DNA of 38,758 nt from Desmonostoc geniculatum HA4340-LM1 (GTDB taxonomy: Bacteria; Cyanobacteriota; Cyanobacteriia; Cyanobacteriales; Nostocaceae). The position numbers and the translations under genes were made by a program. Below the pieces are notes generated by a model. The model did not search any database. It had not been told where the DNA came from and saw only the letters and a program-made list of their open reading frames with translations. This document shows positions 21,797 to 30,961 of this stretch, piece after piece; positions within the stretch are counted from its first letter, which is position 1, and the number at the start of each line of letters is the position of its first letter. Location of the stretch: positions 1 through 38,758 of the forward strand of contig JAHHHB010000067.1 in NCBI GenBank assembly GCA_019359545.1, in the 5' to 3' direction.

Positions 21797-24178
21797 ATGA
21801 CATTAGCAACGACTCCACAAACAAAGCCTTTAACAGATGAAGAATTAGGTAAGATCAATGCCTACTGGCGTGCAGCTAATTATCTTTCCGTTGGGCAAAT
21901 ATATCTACTCGACAATCCGCTACTGAGAGAACCGCTAAAATTAGAACACGTCAAGCCCAGGCTTTTGGGTCACTGGGGAACAACACCAGGGCTGAACTTT
22001 ATTTATGTTCACCTGAATCGGGTCATTAAAAAATATGACCTCAACACGATCTACATTGCTGGGCCTGGTCATGGAGGCCCCGGACTGGTAGCCAACACCT
22101 ATCTAGAAGGTACTTACAGCAAGTACTACCACAACATCTCCCAAGATGCTGAGGGAATGAAGAAACTCTTCAAACAATTCTCTTTCCCTGGTGGTATTCC
22201 CAGTCACGTCGCACCGGAAACACCTGGTTCCATCCACGAAGGCGGGGAACTAGGTTATGCCCTCGTCCACGCTTACGGTGCTGCCTTTGATAACCCAGAC
22301 TTGATCGTTGCTGCTGTTGTGGGTGACGGTGAAGCCGAAACCGGTGCTTTAGCGGCTAGCTGGCATTCTAACAAGTTTCTCAACCCCGTGTCTGATGGTG
22401 CGGTACTGCCAATTCTGCACTTGAATGGGTATAAAATTGCCAGCCCAACAGTATTAGCACGGATTAGCCATGAGGAATTGGAGAGTTTATTTGTAGGCTA
22501 CGGCTACAAGCCATACTTTGTAGAAGGTGACGATCCCGCAGATGTCCACCAGCAAATGGCAGCAACTCTAGATACAGCGATCGCCGAAATTCAAAGTATC
22601 CAAAGAGAAGCCCGCGTACATGGTTTCACTGAACGTCCCCAGTGGCCGATGATTATCATGCAAACTCCCAAAGGTTGGACGGGGCCGAAGGAAGTGGATG
22701 GCAAAAAAACGGAAGGTTATTGGCGATCGCACCAAGTTCCCTTAAGCAACATCGCCAAACAGCCAGAACACCTGAAACTCCTAGAAGATTGGATGAAGAG
22801 TTACAAACCAGAAGAACTCTTCGACAGCAACGGTAAGCTAATTGAGGAACTAGCAGAACTAGCTCCCAAAGGGCATCGACGCATGGGTGACAATCCCCAC
22901 GCCAACGGCGGTATTTTGCTGCATGACCTGAAGATGCCGGACTTTCGAGACTATGCTATAGATGTTTCTCAACCGGGGAAGGCGATCGCTGAAGCTACCA
23001 AAGTCAGTGGTAGATTTCTCCGGGATATCATGGAATTTAACCAAGAAAGGCGCAATTTCCGCGTTTTCGGTCCCGATGAAACAGCATCCAATCGTCTGGA
23101 TACTGTGCTGGAAGTCACAGACCGGACTTGGGAAGCCCAGATTCTCCCCGAAGATGACCATCTTTCACCAGATGGTCGGGTGATGGAAATTCTCAGCGAA
23201 ACTTGTTGTCAAGGATGGTTAGAAGGCTACCTCCTTACAGGTCGCCACGGCTTTTTCTCGTGTTATGAGGCCTTCATCCACATCATTGACTCCATGTTCA
23301 ACCAGCACGCCAAATGGTTGAAAACTACCATAGATATTCCCTGGCGGAGACCAATTGCTTCCCTGAATTACTTACTTTCCTCTCACGTTTGGCGACAAGA
23401 CCACAACGGTTTCTCCCACCAAGACCCCGGTTTTATCGACCATGTGGTTAATAAGAAAGCAGAGATTGTTCGCGTGTATTTGCCCCCCGATGCCAACACT
23501 CTGCTATCCGTAACAGACCATTGCTTGAGAAGCCGGAACTATGTCAACGTCATCGTTGCAGGGAAGCAACCGGCGTTGCAGTACCTCAATATGGATGCAG
23601 CCGTCAAGCACTGCACCAAAGGCATCGGCATTTGGGAATGGGCAAGCAGCGACCAAGGCGGCGAACCAGATGTAGTACTGGGTTGTGCTGGCGATATTCC
23701 TACCTTAGAAACCTTGGCGGCGGTAGATATCTTGCGCCAGCACTTCCCTGACTTAAAAGTGCGGGTAGTGAACGTAGTCGATTTGATGACACTACAGCCA
23801 AAAAGCGAACATCCCCACGGTTTGAGCGAAAAAGACTTTGATACAATTTTCACCACCGACAAACCGATCATCTTTGCGTTTCATGGCTATCCCTGGCTAA
23901 TTCACCGCTTAACCTACCGCCACACTAATCACAAGAACTTGCATGTGCGTGGCTACAAGGAAGAGGGAACCACCACCACCCCCTTCGATATGGTTGTTCT
24001 CAACGATCTCGATCGCTTCCATCTAGTAATTGATGTCATCGATCGCGTGGACAAACTCGGATCTAAGGCAGCTTATGTCAAACAGCAGATGCAAGATAAA
24101 CTGATCGAACATAAGCACTACATTGAGAAGTACGGCGACGATATGCCGGAAATTCGTGATTGGAAGTGGCCATATTAA
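21797..24178 (+). CDS. xfp: Xylulose-5-phosphate/fructose-6-phosphate phosphoketolase
   Basis: Thiamine-diphosphate enzyme that splits xylulose-5-phosphate (or fructose-6-phosphate) with phosphate into acetyl-phosphate plus glyceraldehyde-3-phosphate (or erythrose-4-phosphate). Full length at 793 aa. Landmarks: YIAGPGHGGPG, FSFPGGIPSHVAPETPGSIH, thiamine-diphosphate/Mg segment VVGDGEAETGALAASWHSNK, ETCCQGWLEGYLLTGRHGFF, and the C-terminal LDRFHLVIDVIDRV. ATG 21797 follows GGAG at 21786-21789. No acetate kinase or phosphotransacetylase gene is adjacent. A TATAAT box at 21743-21748 lacks a good -35. A strong terminator follows, so the gene is probably a single unit. Confidence 0.96.
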   Translation: MTLATTPQTKPLTDEELGKINAYWRAANYLSVGQIYLLDNPLLREPLKLEHVKPRLLGHWGTTPGLNFIYVHLNRVIKKYDLNTIYIAGPGHGGPGLVANTYLEGTYSKYYHNISQDAEGMKKLFKQFSFPGGIPSHVAPETPGSIHEGGELGYALVHAYGAAFDNPDLIVAAVVGDGEAETGALAASWHSNKFLNPVSDGAVLPILHLNGYKIASPTVLARISHEELESLFVGYGYKPYFVEGDDPADVHQQMAATLDTAIAEIQSIQREARVHGFTERPQWPMIIMQTPKGWTGPKEVDGKKTEGYWRSHQVPLSNIAKQPEHLKLLEDWMKSYKPEELFDSNGKLIEELAELAPKGHRRMGDNPHANGGILLHDLKMPDFRDYAIDVSQPGKAIAEATKVSGRFLRDIMEFNQERRNFRVFGPDETASNRLDTVLEVTDRTWEAQILPEDDHLSPDGRVMEILSETCCQGWLEGYLLTGRHGFFSCYEAFIHIIDSMFNQHAKWLKTTIDIPWRRPIASLNYLLSSHVWRQDHNGFSHQDPGFIDHVVNKKAEIVRVYLPPDANTLLSVTDHCLRSRNYVNVIVAGKQPALQYLNMDAAVKHCTKGIGIWEWASSDQGGEPDVVLGCAGDIPTLETLAAVDILRQHFPDLKVRVVNVVDLMTLQPKSEHPHGLSEKDFDTIFTTDKPIIFAFHGYPWLIHRLTYRHTNHKNLHVRGYKEEGTTTTPFDMVVLNDLDRFHLVIDVIDRVDKLGSKAAYVKQQMQDKLIEHKHYIEKYGDDMPEIRDWKWPY

Positions 24179-24207
24179 GTGATACGTTAGGCGATCGCTA
24201 ACGACAA

Positions 24208-24239
24208 AAAACCCTAGAGAAAAAAGTCTCTAGGGTTTT
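24208..24239 (+). terminator. Rho-independent terminator after phosphoketolase gene
   Basis: AAAACCCTAGAGA (24208-24220) pairs perfectly with TCTCTAGGGTTTT (24227-24239) over a 6-nt loop, giving a 13-bp stem with A-tract and T-tract sides. It starts 29 nt after the xfp stop. It could work in either direction. Confidence 0.88.
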
Positions 24240-24435
24240 GCTAACAAAATGGACGAATATTTGCAAATATTTAAAATGGCATTCATTGCCACTTCATGCT
24301 TAAAAAATAATCACTTTATCCTTTAAATGACCAAGCCTCGTTGGGGCGGGAGTCGGGAGTCGGCAGTAGGGAAAAAAATAGCGACCCCAACCACCACTCT
24401 ACAAGCCCCGTCTTTTAAGACGATTGCAAAGGCCC

Positions 24436-24573
24436 GAGGTCTCAAGCCCTGGTCAAGAAGATAAAACAGGTGTACTCACTGCCACCAATCTATCCGGCTT
24501 CAACATGGCAGGGGATTTGACTAGCAACGAAAGAGGTACTATTTACGCGTATAACGATGCTTCACCCCAATAG
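24436..24573 (+). pseudogene. Possible C-terminal remnant of a lost gene
   Basis: A plus-strand frame closing at TAG 24571-24573 has protein-like composition over its last ~40 codons (KTGVLTATNLSGFNMAGDLT, then GTIYAYNDASPQ), but no start or ribosome site, and runs back into repeat-like sequence and a stop at 24379. It overlaps the 3' end of the minus-strand PaaK-like gene by about 35 nt. No family is recognised; a chance frame is quite possible. Confidence 0.2.
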
Positions 24574-26089
24574 GAAAATATTCAGCATCGCCCATTGGCG
24601 CTAATGCAACCTGTGGTGTTTGATATTCCACAGGAACATAATTAGCAAACTCGCTATTTAGCCGTAGCAGTTGTGAAAGAATAGAAGATGCGATCGCTTC
24701 TCTTCGATCTTCACTACCCTCTATCCCTGGTGCTAACTCCACAACCACAGATAAAAATCGGTTTTTGTCTGCATCTTCTTTCACCTGCAACACAAATTTA
24801 CCCGTCACCCATTCTTGAATCACTGGTTGTTCTAATCCCACCGTCACATTTTCTGGATAGATATTCGCCCCAAAGTACGAAACTGTAAAGTTAGAACGTC
24901 CAAAAACATAAACGAAAGGTAATGAGTGAATACCTCTGGGTGAATGGGGAGTGCTGAATTCTGAATTCTGAATTCTGACTTCTGAATTCTGATTCTCTAA
25001 CTCTGCAACAGGATCGAATCCCCATTTGGCTAAAAATTCCAGCATGGCATCATAACTAATAATGCCGCCAGTATCCAAGATGTCATAACGCACCAATGGA
25101 ACACCGTTATCTCCAGAAAATAGCAATGCGCCATCTTGAACTTCAAAAAAGCGGCTGCAAGGATCGTACTGCACTAACGTCGGTAAACGCGATTCGCCGA
25201 ATAAAGCTTTAGCTGCGTCGGGATTCTCTGCCAAAAAACGACGAATACAAATACTTAACGGCGTTTCATTGCCCAAAACTCCTGCATCCGCAGTGCCGTA
25301 AAGTGATGCAAAATCATAGCAGAGATTTTGTGAACCAACTCGTTTACCAACCAAACTCCGCCATTCTTCGCTGAATACTTCTCCCGCCATGACAAATTTA
25401 ATCTGATATTGCTGCCACTCCACACCACGAGCAATTCCAGTATCAATGACATCTTTCAAAAATGGCGGATATCCCAAAAGTACCACTTGCTCGAAAGCAG
25501 AACCCAACTCTTGCACAACTCGCAATATTTCTTCTTTGTTGTTACCGGGAGTGATTACAGTCAGGGGATAACCTTTACTCGCAAGATAGCGACAGCAATT
25601 AGTGGTGAACATTCCACCTACCCAAGTACCCAAAGTGAAACAAATCACAGCTAGAGTTCGTCTAGTATCTGTATAAAAACTATCGTGAAAAATCTGTTCA
25701 AAACGTGTGGCGATTTGGAGTTCATCTGTGAAAAAACGAGGCCAAAATGTCGGTTTACCACTGGAACCAGAGGAAGCGGCTATCATATCGCACCCTTGGA
25801 GTTGTCCGTTGCGGCACAAGTCAGCTAAGGGATAATGCAGTATATAATTTTCTTTAGCGATCGCTGGAAGTTTTTGAAAGTCCTCCAAGCTTTGAATACT
25901 CTCAGGATTAATTTCTCTTTCTGCTAAAAAAGCTTTGTAGGCGGGTACGTTAGCCGCTACATCGTGAAATAAACTCAAAGGTATTGAACCTTGAGTGTTG
26001 ACATGTCGTTGCAGTTGAGTTTCTAGGGGAGTAGAAAGAAAATCTTCAAATGCTTTAATTGCTCGCTGGCTTTGTGATTTACAGTTCAT
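24539..26089 (-). CDS. PaaK-like adenylate-forming enzyme (phenylacetate-CoA ligase family)
   Basis: Adenylate-forming (ANL) enzyme that would activate a carboxylic acid as acyl-AMP. Phosphate-binding loop SSGSSGKPT lies at residues 106-114; FASLYGTADAGVLGNE (motif with aromatic and Glu near the AMP site) and PLVRYDILDTGG follow, then a C-terminal lid. It is 516 aa, slightly long. About residues 363-379 (QNSEVRIQNSEFS) are encoded by CTGAATT heptamers (24953-25004), an in-frame repeat insertion between PVAELE and the region containing VYVFGRSNFTVSYFGANIY. Substrate is unknown; no pathway genes are adjacent. The start ATG at 26089 lacks a clear ribosome site. Confidence 0.83.
   Translation of the reverse strand: MNCKSQSQRAIKAFEDFLSTPLETQLQRHVNTQGSIPLSLFHDVAANVPAYKAFLAEREINPESIQSLEDFQKLPAIAKENYILHYPLADLCRNGQLQGCDMIAASSGSSGKPTFWPRFFTDELQIATRFEQIFHDSFYTDTRRTLAVICFTLGTWVGGMFTTNCCRYLASKGYPLTVITPGNNKEEILRVVQELGSAFEQVVLLGYPPFLKDVIDTGIARGVEWQQYQIKFVMAGEVFSEEWRSLVGKRVGSQNLCYDFASLYGTADAGVLGNETPLSICIRRFLAENPDAAKALFGESRLPTLVQYDPCSRFFEVQDGALLFSGDNGVPLVRYDILDTGGIISYDAMLEFLAKWGFDPVAELENQNSEVRIQNSEFSTPHSPRGIHSLPFVYVFGRSNFTVSYFGANIYPENVTVGLEQPVIQEWVTGKFVLQVKEDADKNRFLSVVVELAPGIEGSEDRREAIASSILSQLLRLNSEFANYVPVEYQTPQVALAPMGDAEYFPIGVKHRYTRK
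24953..25004. repeat. STRR inside the PaaK-like coding sequence
   Basis: CTGAATT heptamers with one CTGACTT, about seven units, lying within the open frame of the minus-strand gene without breaking it. Confidence 0.8.
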
Positions 26090-26100
26090 GATACTTATTG

Positions 26101-26312
26101 TTTATCAAACAGAATTCAGGAGTCAGAATTCAGAATTCAGAATGAATTTCGATCGAAAAAGCAGTGCTTCTCTACAAGACGCACTCGTGTTCGCAGCGTT
26201 AGCGACGCAGGAGTGTCTGAATAACCGGCGTTTTTGCATCTTCAAAGGGAGACGCACTCCCGTTCGAGCATCTTGATTCTGACTCCTGAATTGTGAATTC
26301 TGAATTCTTCTT
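26101..26312. repeat. Composite repeat bounded by opposed STRR tracts
   Basis: Left tract CAGAATTCAGGAGTCAGAAT (from about 26110) is mirrored by ATTCTGACTCCTGAATTGTG near 26276-26295. The ~130 bp between contains GACGCACTCGTGTTCGCAGC and GGGAGACGCACTCCCGTTCG, typical of dispersed cyanobacterial repeats. The first 47 bp repeat the block at 10223-10269. The remaining 26313-26475 is AT-rich, with no promoter identified. Confidence 0.6.
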
Positions 26313-26475
26313 CAATTTTTAAGTTCGTAAATAAGTATACAAAAGCATTAGTCTCTATTTAATCAATATTCCTTAGGATAGCAACACCCTACACCTAACG
26401 TTTGGTAAGATATCCGAAAACAAGTATACGCTCGTTGTAATCATTAAATAAAACCTTAATTCATCCTTGGGCACC

Positions 26476-28173
26476 ATGCAGGTCTATTGCAGCAAACAAC
26501 ACACGAATGATAATGGCAACCGTTTTTGTACTCTTTGCGGTGAACCATTACCTCTTGCTGTGGGGCAGGTTATAGATAATCGCTATAAAATCATACGTCA
26601 ACTAGGCCAGGGTGGCTTTGGACGCACTTATTTAGCCCAGGATAAAAATAAATCCCATCAAACCTGTGTGCTGAAGGAATTTGCACCCCAAGTACAAGAA
26701 AAACAAGATTTACAAAAAGCTAAAGAATTATTTGAACGAGAAGCCAATGTCCTGAAAAAACTCCAGCATTCTCAAATTCCCCGTTTTCACAGTTCGCTGC
26801 AAGTGAACATAGGTACTAAAGATTTTTTCTTTTTAGTCCAAGATTTTGTAGATGGTGACAATTTTGACCAGTTATTAGAACAGCGTCGCTCTCAAGGAAA
26901 AGTTTTTAGTGAAGAAGAAGTAATTACCCTACTGCAACAGATTTTACCAGTTTTATCTTACATCCACTCACGAGATGTAGTTCACCGTGATATCTCTCCC
27001 GATAATTTAATTTGGCGGCGTTCTGATAACCTTCCAGTGTTGATTGATTTTGGTGGCGTCAAGCAATTGCCGGCTTCTCAAGGTTTTTGGCGCACTCAGT
27101 TGGTTGGGAATAACACTTTGCTCGGAAAAAAAGGTTATGCTCCAGAAGAACAGCTAAGACAAGGAAAGGCATTTTTTAGTAGTGATTTATACTCTTTAGC
27201 GGTAACCGCATTGGTGTTACTGACGGGGCAAGAACCGCAAAAATTATACGACAGCTATCAGGGAATTTGGTACTGGGGCAAGCAAATCCAAGTGAGTCCC
27301 AAACTAGAGTCTGTGTTAAAAAAGATGCTGGCTTATAAACCGAGCGATCGCTATCAACGAGCCGAGCAAGTCCTCAAAGATTTACCATCGCCAAATGCTA
27401 CCAAACCACCAGCTAATTATATTACCAAGATTAAAACAATGGTAGTTGCTCCTGGAAAACAACGCGCTAGTGCGATTGTTAGTAGATTCCAGAACAGAAC
27501 CCAAGCAATCGCCAAACCGGCATCTTTCCCCCTTTGGATTCGTCCTTTTGTCATGAGTTTGGGGGGCACAGCTTTAGTTGTCTTAACTGGTGCAGGTGCT
27601 TGGGCGGTGGTAAATGCAGTGATTCGTGGGGTATCTTCAATCACCATTCCATCAATTTCCTTACCGCAAATTCCCCAATTACCCAATCCTAGCGGAAAAC
27701 CAGTCAGCGATCGAAATACAAGTGGCAAGCTTGAGCAACTTATCAGTCGCCGCCAACAGTTAGAAATTTCCGAAGGATTTTTTACGCGCTTCGTAGACGA
27801 TTCATTTTATACAAAAAATTCCCAACTAAAGGGACGTAGCCTCACATCAAAACCTGAAGACGCTCGTTTTCGGGATGAATGGTACAGTATCGGAGATGAA
27901 TTTTTAAATAAAATAGAACAAGCTAACCTTAGTACAGCAGCGCGTCGCAAACTGGGGAATTACACCACACAAGATTACGAAAGATGGAGACGACAAGCGC
28001 GATCGGGGGAATTCGGAGACTATACAATTAGTCAGTTGAACAAAGAAACAAATGAAAAATTCGATCGGTTGTTTCCTGACCAAGACCGTGGGAAACTCAA
28101 TCAGCAAACTTTCGGTCAAATTTGGTATGCGATCGCAGCCGATCGAATTAGTAAAGTACAATCTGCCAAGTAA
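26476..28173 (+). CDS. Membrane Ser/Thr protein kinase with N-terminal zinc ribbon (first of tandem pair)
   Basis: Eukaryotic-type protein kinase, 565 aa. A small zinc ribbon opens the chain (C5, H9, C18, C21). Kinase domain about 37-305: Gly loop GQGGFGRTY (45-52), ATP Lys K67 (VLKEF), catalytic loop HRDISPDN with H170 and D172, and DFG at D191. The catalytic-loop Lys is Ser (S174). A single membrane helix lies near residues 365-385 (GGTALVVLTGAGAWAVV). The C-terminal ~140 residues are a conserved domain (RRQQLEISEGFF, GRSLTSKPED, RRKLGNYTTQDYERW) shared with the next gene. ATG 26476 is preferred to TTG 26467. Signal and targets are unknown. Confidence 0.9.
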   Translation: MQVYCSKQHTNDNGNRFCTLCGEPLPLAVGQVIDNRYKIIRQLGQGGFGRTYLAQDKNKSHQTCVLKEFAPQVQEKQDLQKAKELFEREANVLKKLQHSQIPRFHSSLQVNIGTKDFFFLVQDFVDGDNFDQLLEQRRSQGKVFSEEEVITLLQQILPVLSYIHSRDVVHRDISPDNLIWRRSDNLPVLIDFGGVKQLPASQGFWRTQLVGNNTLLGKKGYAPEEQLRQGKAFFSSDLYSLAVTALVLLTGQEPQKLYDSYQGIWYWGKQIQVSPKLESVLKKMLAYKPSDRYQRAEQVLKDLPSPNATKPPANYITKIKTMVVAPGKQRASAIVSRFQNRTQAIAKPASFPLWIRPFVMSLGGTALVVLTGAGAWAVVNAVIRGVSSITIPSISLPQIPQLPNPSGKPVSDRNTSGKLEQLISRRQQLEISEGFFTRFVDDSFYTKNSQLKGRSLTSKPEDARFRDEWYSIGDEFLNKIEQANLSTAARRKLGNYTTQDYERWRRQARSGEFGDYTISQLNKETNEKFDRLFPDQDRGKLNQQTFGQIWYAIAADRISKVQSAK

Positions 28174-28217
28174 CGGGACACGGGGACACGGAGACGCTCT
28201 TACGCGGGGAATAACAA

Positions 28218-28245
28218 ATGACAAATGACAAATGACAAATGACAA
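28218..28245 (+). promoter_or_regulatory. Tandem ATG heptamer repeat at kinase start
   Basis: Four CAAATGA units place ATG codons at 28218, 28225, 28232 and 28239. Only the last opens the kinase frame; the first two encode MTNDK-stop, and the second stop overlaps the kinase ATG as ATGA. GGGGA at 28206-28210 is well spaced for the first ATG, not the last. Initiation may depend on repeat number. Confidence 0.45.
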
Positions 28246-30416
28246 AATTATATTGTTCTAAAGGACATGAAAATTCCCCAAGTAGTCGGTTTTGTCTTCA
28301 GTGTGGTGAGAAGTTATTGGATACGCCCATGAGTTATGGTATACAAGCAGGATTAACTTTAGGCGATCGCTATGTGATTGTCCGTCAAATCGGTCAAGGT
28401 GGCTTTGGACGCACTTATTTAGCTGAAGATGTTAACCGTTTCCGCGAACTTTGTGTTTTAAAGGAATTTTCGCCCCAAGTCCAAACCGCTTACGTTGTCG
28501 AAAAAGCTGAAGAACTTTTTGAAAGAGAAGCGAGTGTTCTCTATAAGTTGCAACATCCCCAAATTCCCCGTTTCCGCGAACTGCTTCGCATTAACTTACA
28601 GGGCAGAGAATATCTGTTTTTAGTGCAAGATTATGTAGAAGGGGAAACTTACAACTCTTTGTTAAATGCTAAAACAAAGCAAGGTTTGCGCTTTACAGAA
28701 GCTGAAGTGCGCCAATTATTGCAGCAAATTTTGCCAGTGTTGGAGTACATCCACTCACTAGGTGTAATTCATCGAGATATTTCTCCAGATAATTTAATTC
28801 TTCGCACCGTTGACCAACTACCAGTATTAATTGATTTTGGCGGTGTCAAACAAGTAGTAGCAACTGTAGCTTCCCAATATTATCAACCTGGTGGAATGGC
28901 ATCTTCCCCATCACCAACCCTATTAGGTAAAGTAGGATTTGCTCCCCCAGAACAGATGCAAACTGGGCTAGTGTCTCCCCACAGTGACTTGTATGCCTTG
29001 GCAGCAACAGTGTTGGTTTTACTGACAGGTAAACTACCCCAAGAATTAATTGATACTTATAATTTAACCTGGCAATGGCGACGAGAAGTTAGCCTGAGTC
29101 CCCTTTTAGGACAAGTAATAGATAAAATGCTATCTGCCAGACCAGGCGATCGCTATCAATCAGCCCGTCAAATACTCCAAGCCCTCAACCCGCCTCCACC
29201 AAACTATACCCCCACTCAATACCCCACCCCACCACAACCCACATCCGCCACCGTCGCTGTCTCCCCTCCACCCCCCTCATCTCCCTCATCCCCCTCATCC
29301 CCCTCATCTCCTTCCCAATGGACACCAACAAAAACCTTCCTCACAGCACTAGTAGCAGTTGGTACAGCCGGATTAATTTTCTGGGGAGTCACTAGCAACC
29401 GCGATCGAGGAGGAGTTGAACCTGGTCCCACACCCAGTCCAATCCCAACCAGTAACCAGCCAGTCGATCCCTTAGCCCAATACTCACCAGCCGAACGCCA
29501 GCGCAAACAAAGATTAAGCGATCGCCGTCAACGGTTGGGTATTGATGAGAGGTTCTACATTAACTTAGTGAATCAAGTTTTTTGGGACAAAAATCCCAGT
29601 TTACGAGGACGGACTCTCAGCAATGGTTCCGAAGACGAGAGTTTGCGGGCAGAATGGGATAAAACAGCTTCAGAATTGCTGGAAAAGCTTGCACCACTGA
29701 GTTTCAGTGCCCGCCGACAACTGGGAAATTATACAACTGCTGAACGCGATCGCTGGAAAGTCGAAGTCAACCGCATCAACGTTGGTAGTCGTTCTTTGTA
29801 CGATTTGGGTGATGCAGCATTTTTAAGTGTATTCCCTGAGCAAAGAGGTAAAAACTTTTTAGATCAGCCCATTGGACAAGTTTGGTACGGGTTTGTGAGC
29901 GATAAACTCAGTGCTATCCTGGCCGGTAGTGCTTTCCAGAAACTTGTCTTCGATGTGGGCGCTACCAGCAAAACAGTCAGCGGAACTCTTCAACCTGCTG
30001 CTGGTAAAGTTTTTATTGCTGAACTTGCCAAAGACCAAGCTATGGAATTGAAGCTACAAGCAAATTCCCAAGTTTTATTATCAGTCTACTCACCCTCAGG
30101 AAAAATCAAACTTTTAGAAGATTCTACCCAGCGTACTTTATCAAGTAAATTACCAGAAAAGGGTTTTTACGAGTTTGTCATTGTTTCCACAGCATCGAAA
30201 CCGATAGATTATAAACTCACCATTACAGCCCAAACTCCCACCCCAGTTGCATCTCCAACACCAACGCCTACGGAAACACCAACCCCCACACCAACTCCTA
30301 CAGAAACTCCCACATCAACTCCCACACCAACTCCCACACCAACTCCCACACCAACTCCCATAGAAACCCCCACACCTGAACCTACACCGACGCCTAGTCC
30401 TGAGGTGACGCCTTAG
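28239..30416 (+). CDS. Membrane Ser/Thr protein kinase with zinc ribbon and Thr-Pro tail (second of tandem pair)
   Basis: Paralogue of the preceding gene, 725 aa. Zinc ribbon with C6, H10, C19, C22; Gly loop GQGGFGRTY; VLKEFSPQ; catalytic loop HRDISPDN (H178, D180, Ser at 182 in place of Lys); DFGGVK. A Pro/Ser-rich linker precedes a membrane helix at about 364-385 (FLTALVAVGTAGLIFWG). The shared C-terminal domain follows (RRQRLGIDERFY, GRTLSNGSED, ARRQLGNYTTAERDRW). It then gains a beta-rich domain (about 565-665, resembling bacterial PPC pre-peptidase modules, inferred) and a Thr-Pro-rich tail. The start ATG is the last of a repeat series. Gap to the first kinase is 65 nt, so an operon is likely. 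Confidence 0.9.
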   Translation: MTKLYCSKGHENSPSSRFCLQCGEKLLDTPMSYGIQAGLTLGDRYVIVRQIGQGGFGRTYLAEDVNRFRELCVLKEFSPQVQTAYVVEKAEELFEREASVLYKLQHPQIPRFRELLRINLQGREYLFLVQDYVEGETYNSLLNAKTKQGLRFTEAEVRQLLQQILPVLEYIHSLGVIHRDISPDNLILRTVDQLPVLIDFGGVKQVVATVASQYYQPGGMASSPSPTLLGKVGFAPPEQMQTGLVSPHSDLYALAATVLVLLTGKLPQELIDTYNLTWQWRREVSLSPLLGQVIDKMLSARPGDRYQSARQILQALNPPPPNYTPTQYPTPPQPTSATVAVSPPPPSSPSSPSSPSSPSQWTPTKTFLTALVAVGTAGLIFWGVTSNRDRGGVEPGPTPSPIPTSNQPVDPLAQYSPAERQRKQRLSDRRQRLGIDERFYINLVNQVFWDKNPSLRGRTLSNGSEDESLRAEWDKTASELLEKLAPLSFSARRQLGNYTTAERDRWKVEVNRINVGSRSLYDLGDAAFLSVFPEQRGKNFLDQPIGQVWYGFVSDKLSAILAGSAFQKLVFDVGATSKTVSGTLQPAAGKVFIAELAKDQAMELKLQANSQVLLSVYSPSGKIKLLEDSTQRTLSSKLPEKGFYEFVIVSTASKPIDYKLTITAQTPTPVASPTPTPTETPTPTPTPTETPTSTPTPTPTPTPTPTPIETPTPEPTPTPSPEVTP

Positions 30417-30635
30417 AGTAATAAAAATTAAAAACATCAGCCTTGCTGAGTAGAGGAAGAAAGCCTCATCGCCACTCAATTATGAAAAACTTGCTACCAA
30501 TTGTACAGCCATGATTGCGTTGCTCCTTCGCGTAGCCGTCCCATCCCTTCTACCCAAAACCCTCATGTAGAGACGCGATTCATCGCGTTTTCAAAGACTT
30601 GGTTTTTCTACTTATTATTAAAATCTCTCCGCGTA

Positions 30636-30782
30636 ATATCATGTCCGGATAATTAGTTATGATTCCCAAAGTCATTGCACCCCACCCCCAACCCCTCCCC
30701 GCTCTTCGGGAGGGGAGACAAAGCGTAGCTTTGGCGGGGTGGGGTTCTTGGGGTTTAATAAGTAATCAAGCGGACATGATAT
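30636..30782. mobile_element. MITE-like element, ATATCATGTCCG termini (147 bp)
   Basis: ATATCATGTCCG at 30636-30647 is mirrored exactly by CGGACATGATAT at 30771-30782, with further partial pairing inward (ATAATTAG / CTTAATCA-like). The interior contains the GC-rich hairpin CCTCCCCGCTCTTCGGGAGG and a CACCCCACCCC/GGGGTGGGG pair. No ORF. The rest of 30417-30961 holds a partial GAGACGCGATTCATCGCG palindrome near 30564 and no gene. Confidence 0.6.
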
Positions 30783-30961
30783 AAGAGCGTCCCCGTGTCC
30801 CTGCGTCAGTTCTAATAATCAGTCTTCAACCAAACATCATATGACGCTCCTGCGGTGATTTTCCAATTTAGAAAATTAGTCAGCCTGATAGACATAACAA
30901 AGTATAGTTTGTATAGTCAGCTTTGTAATCAAACTTTAGTTTTAGATTGGAGACTTAAAAC

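Noticed and set aside
27904..28245. Minus-strand frame over the kinase gap
   Set aside because: Its first residues derive from the heptamer repeat and the remainder is antisense to the first kinase.
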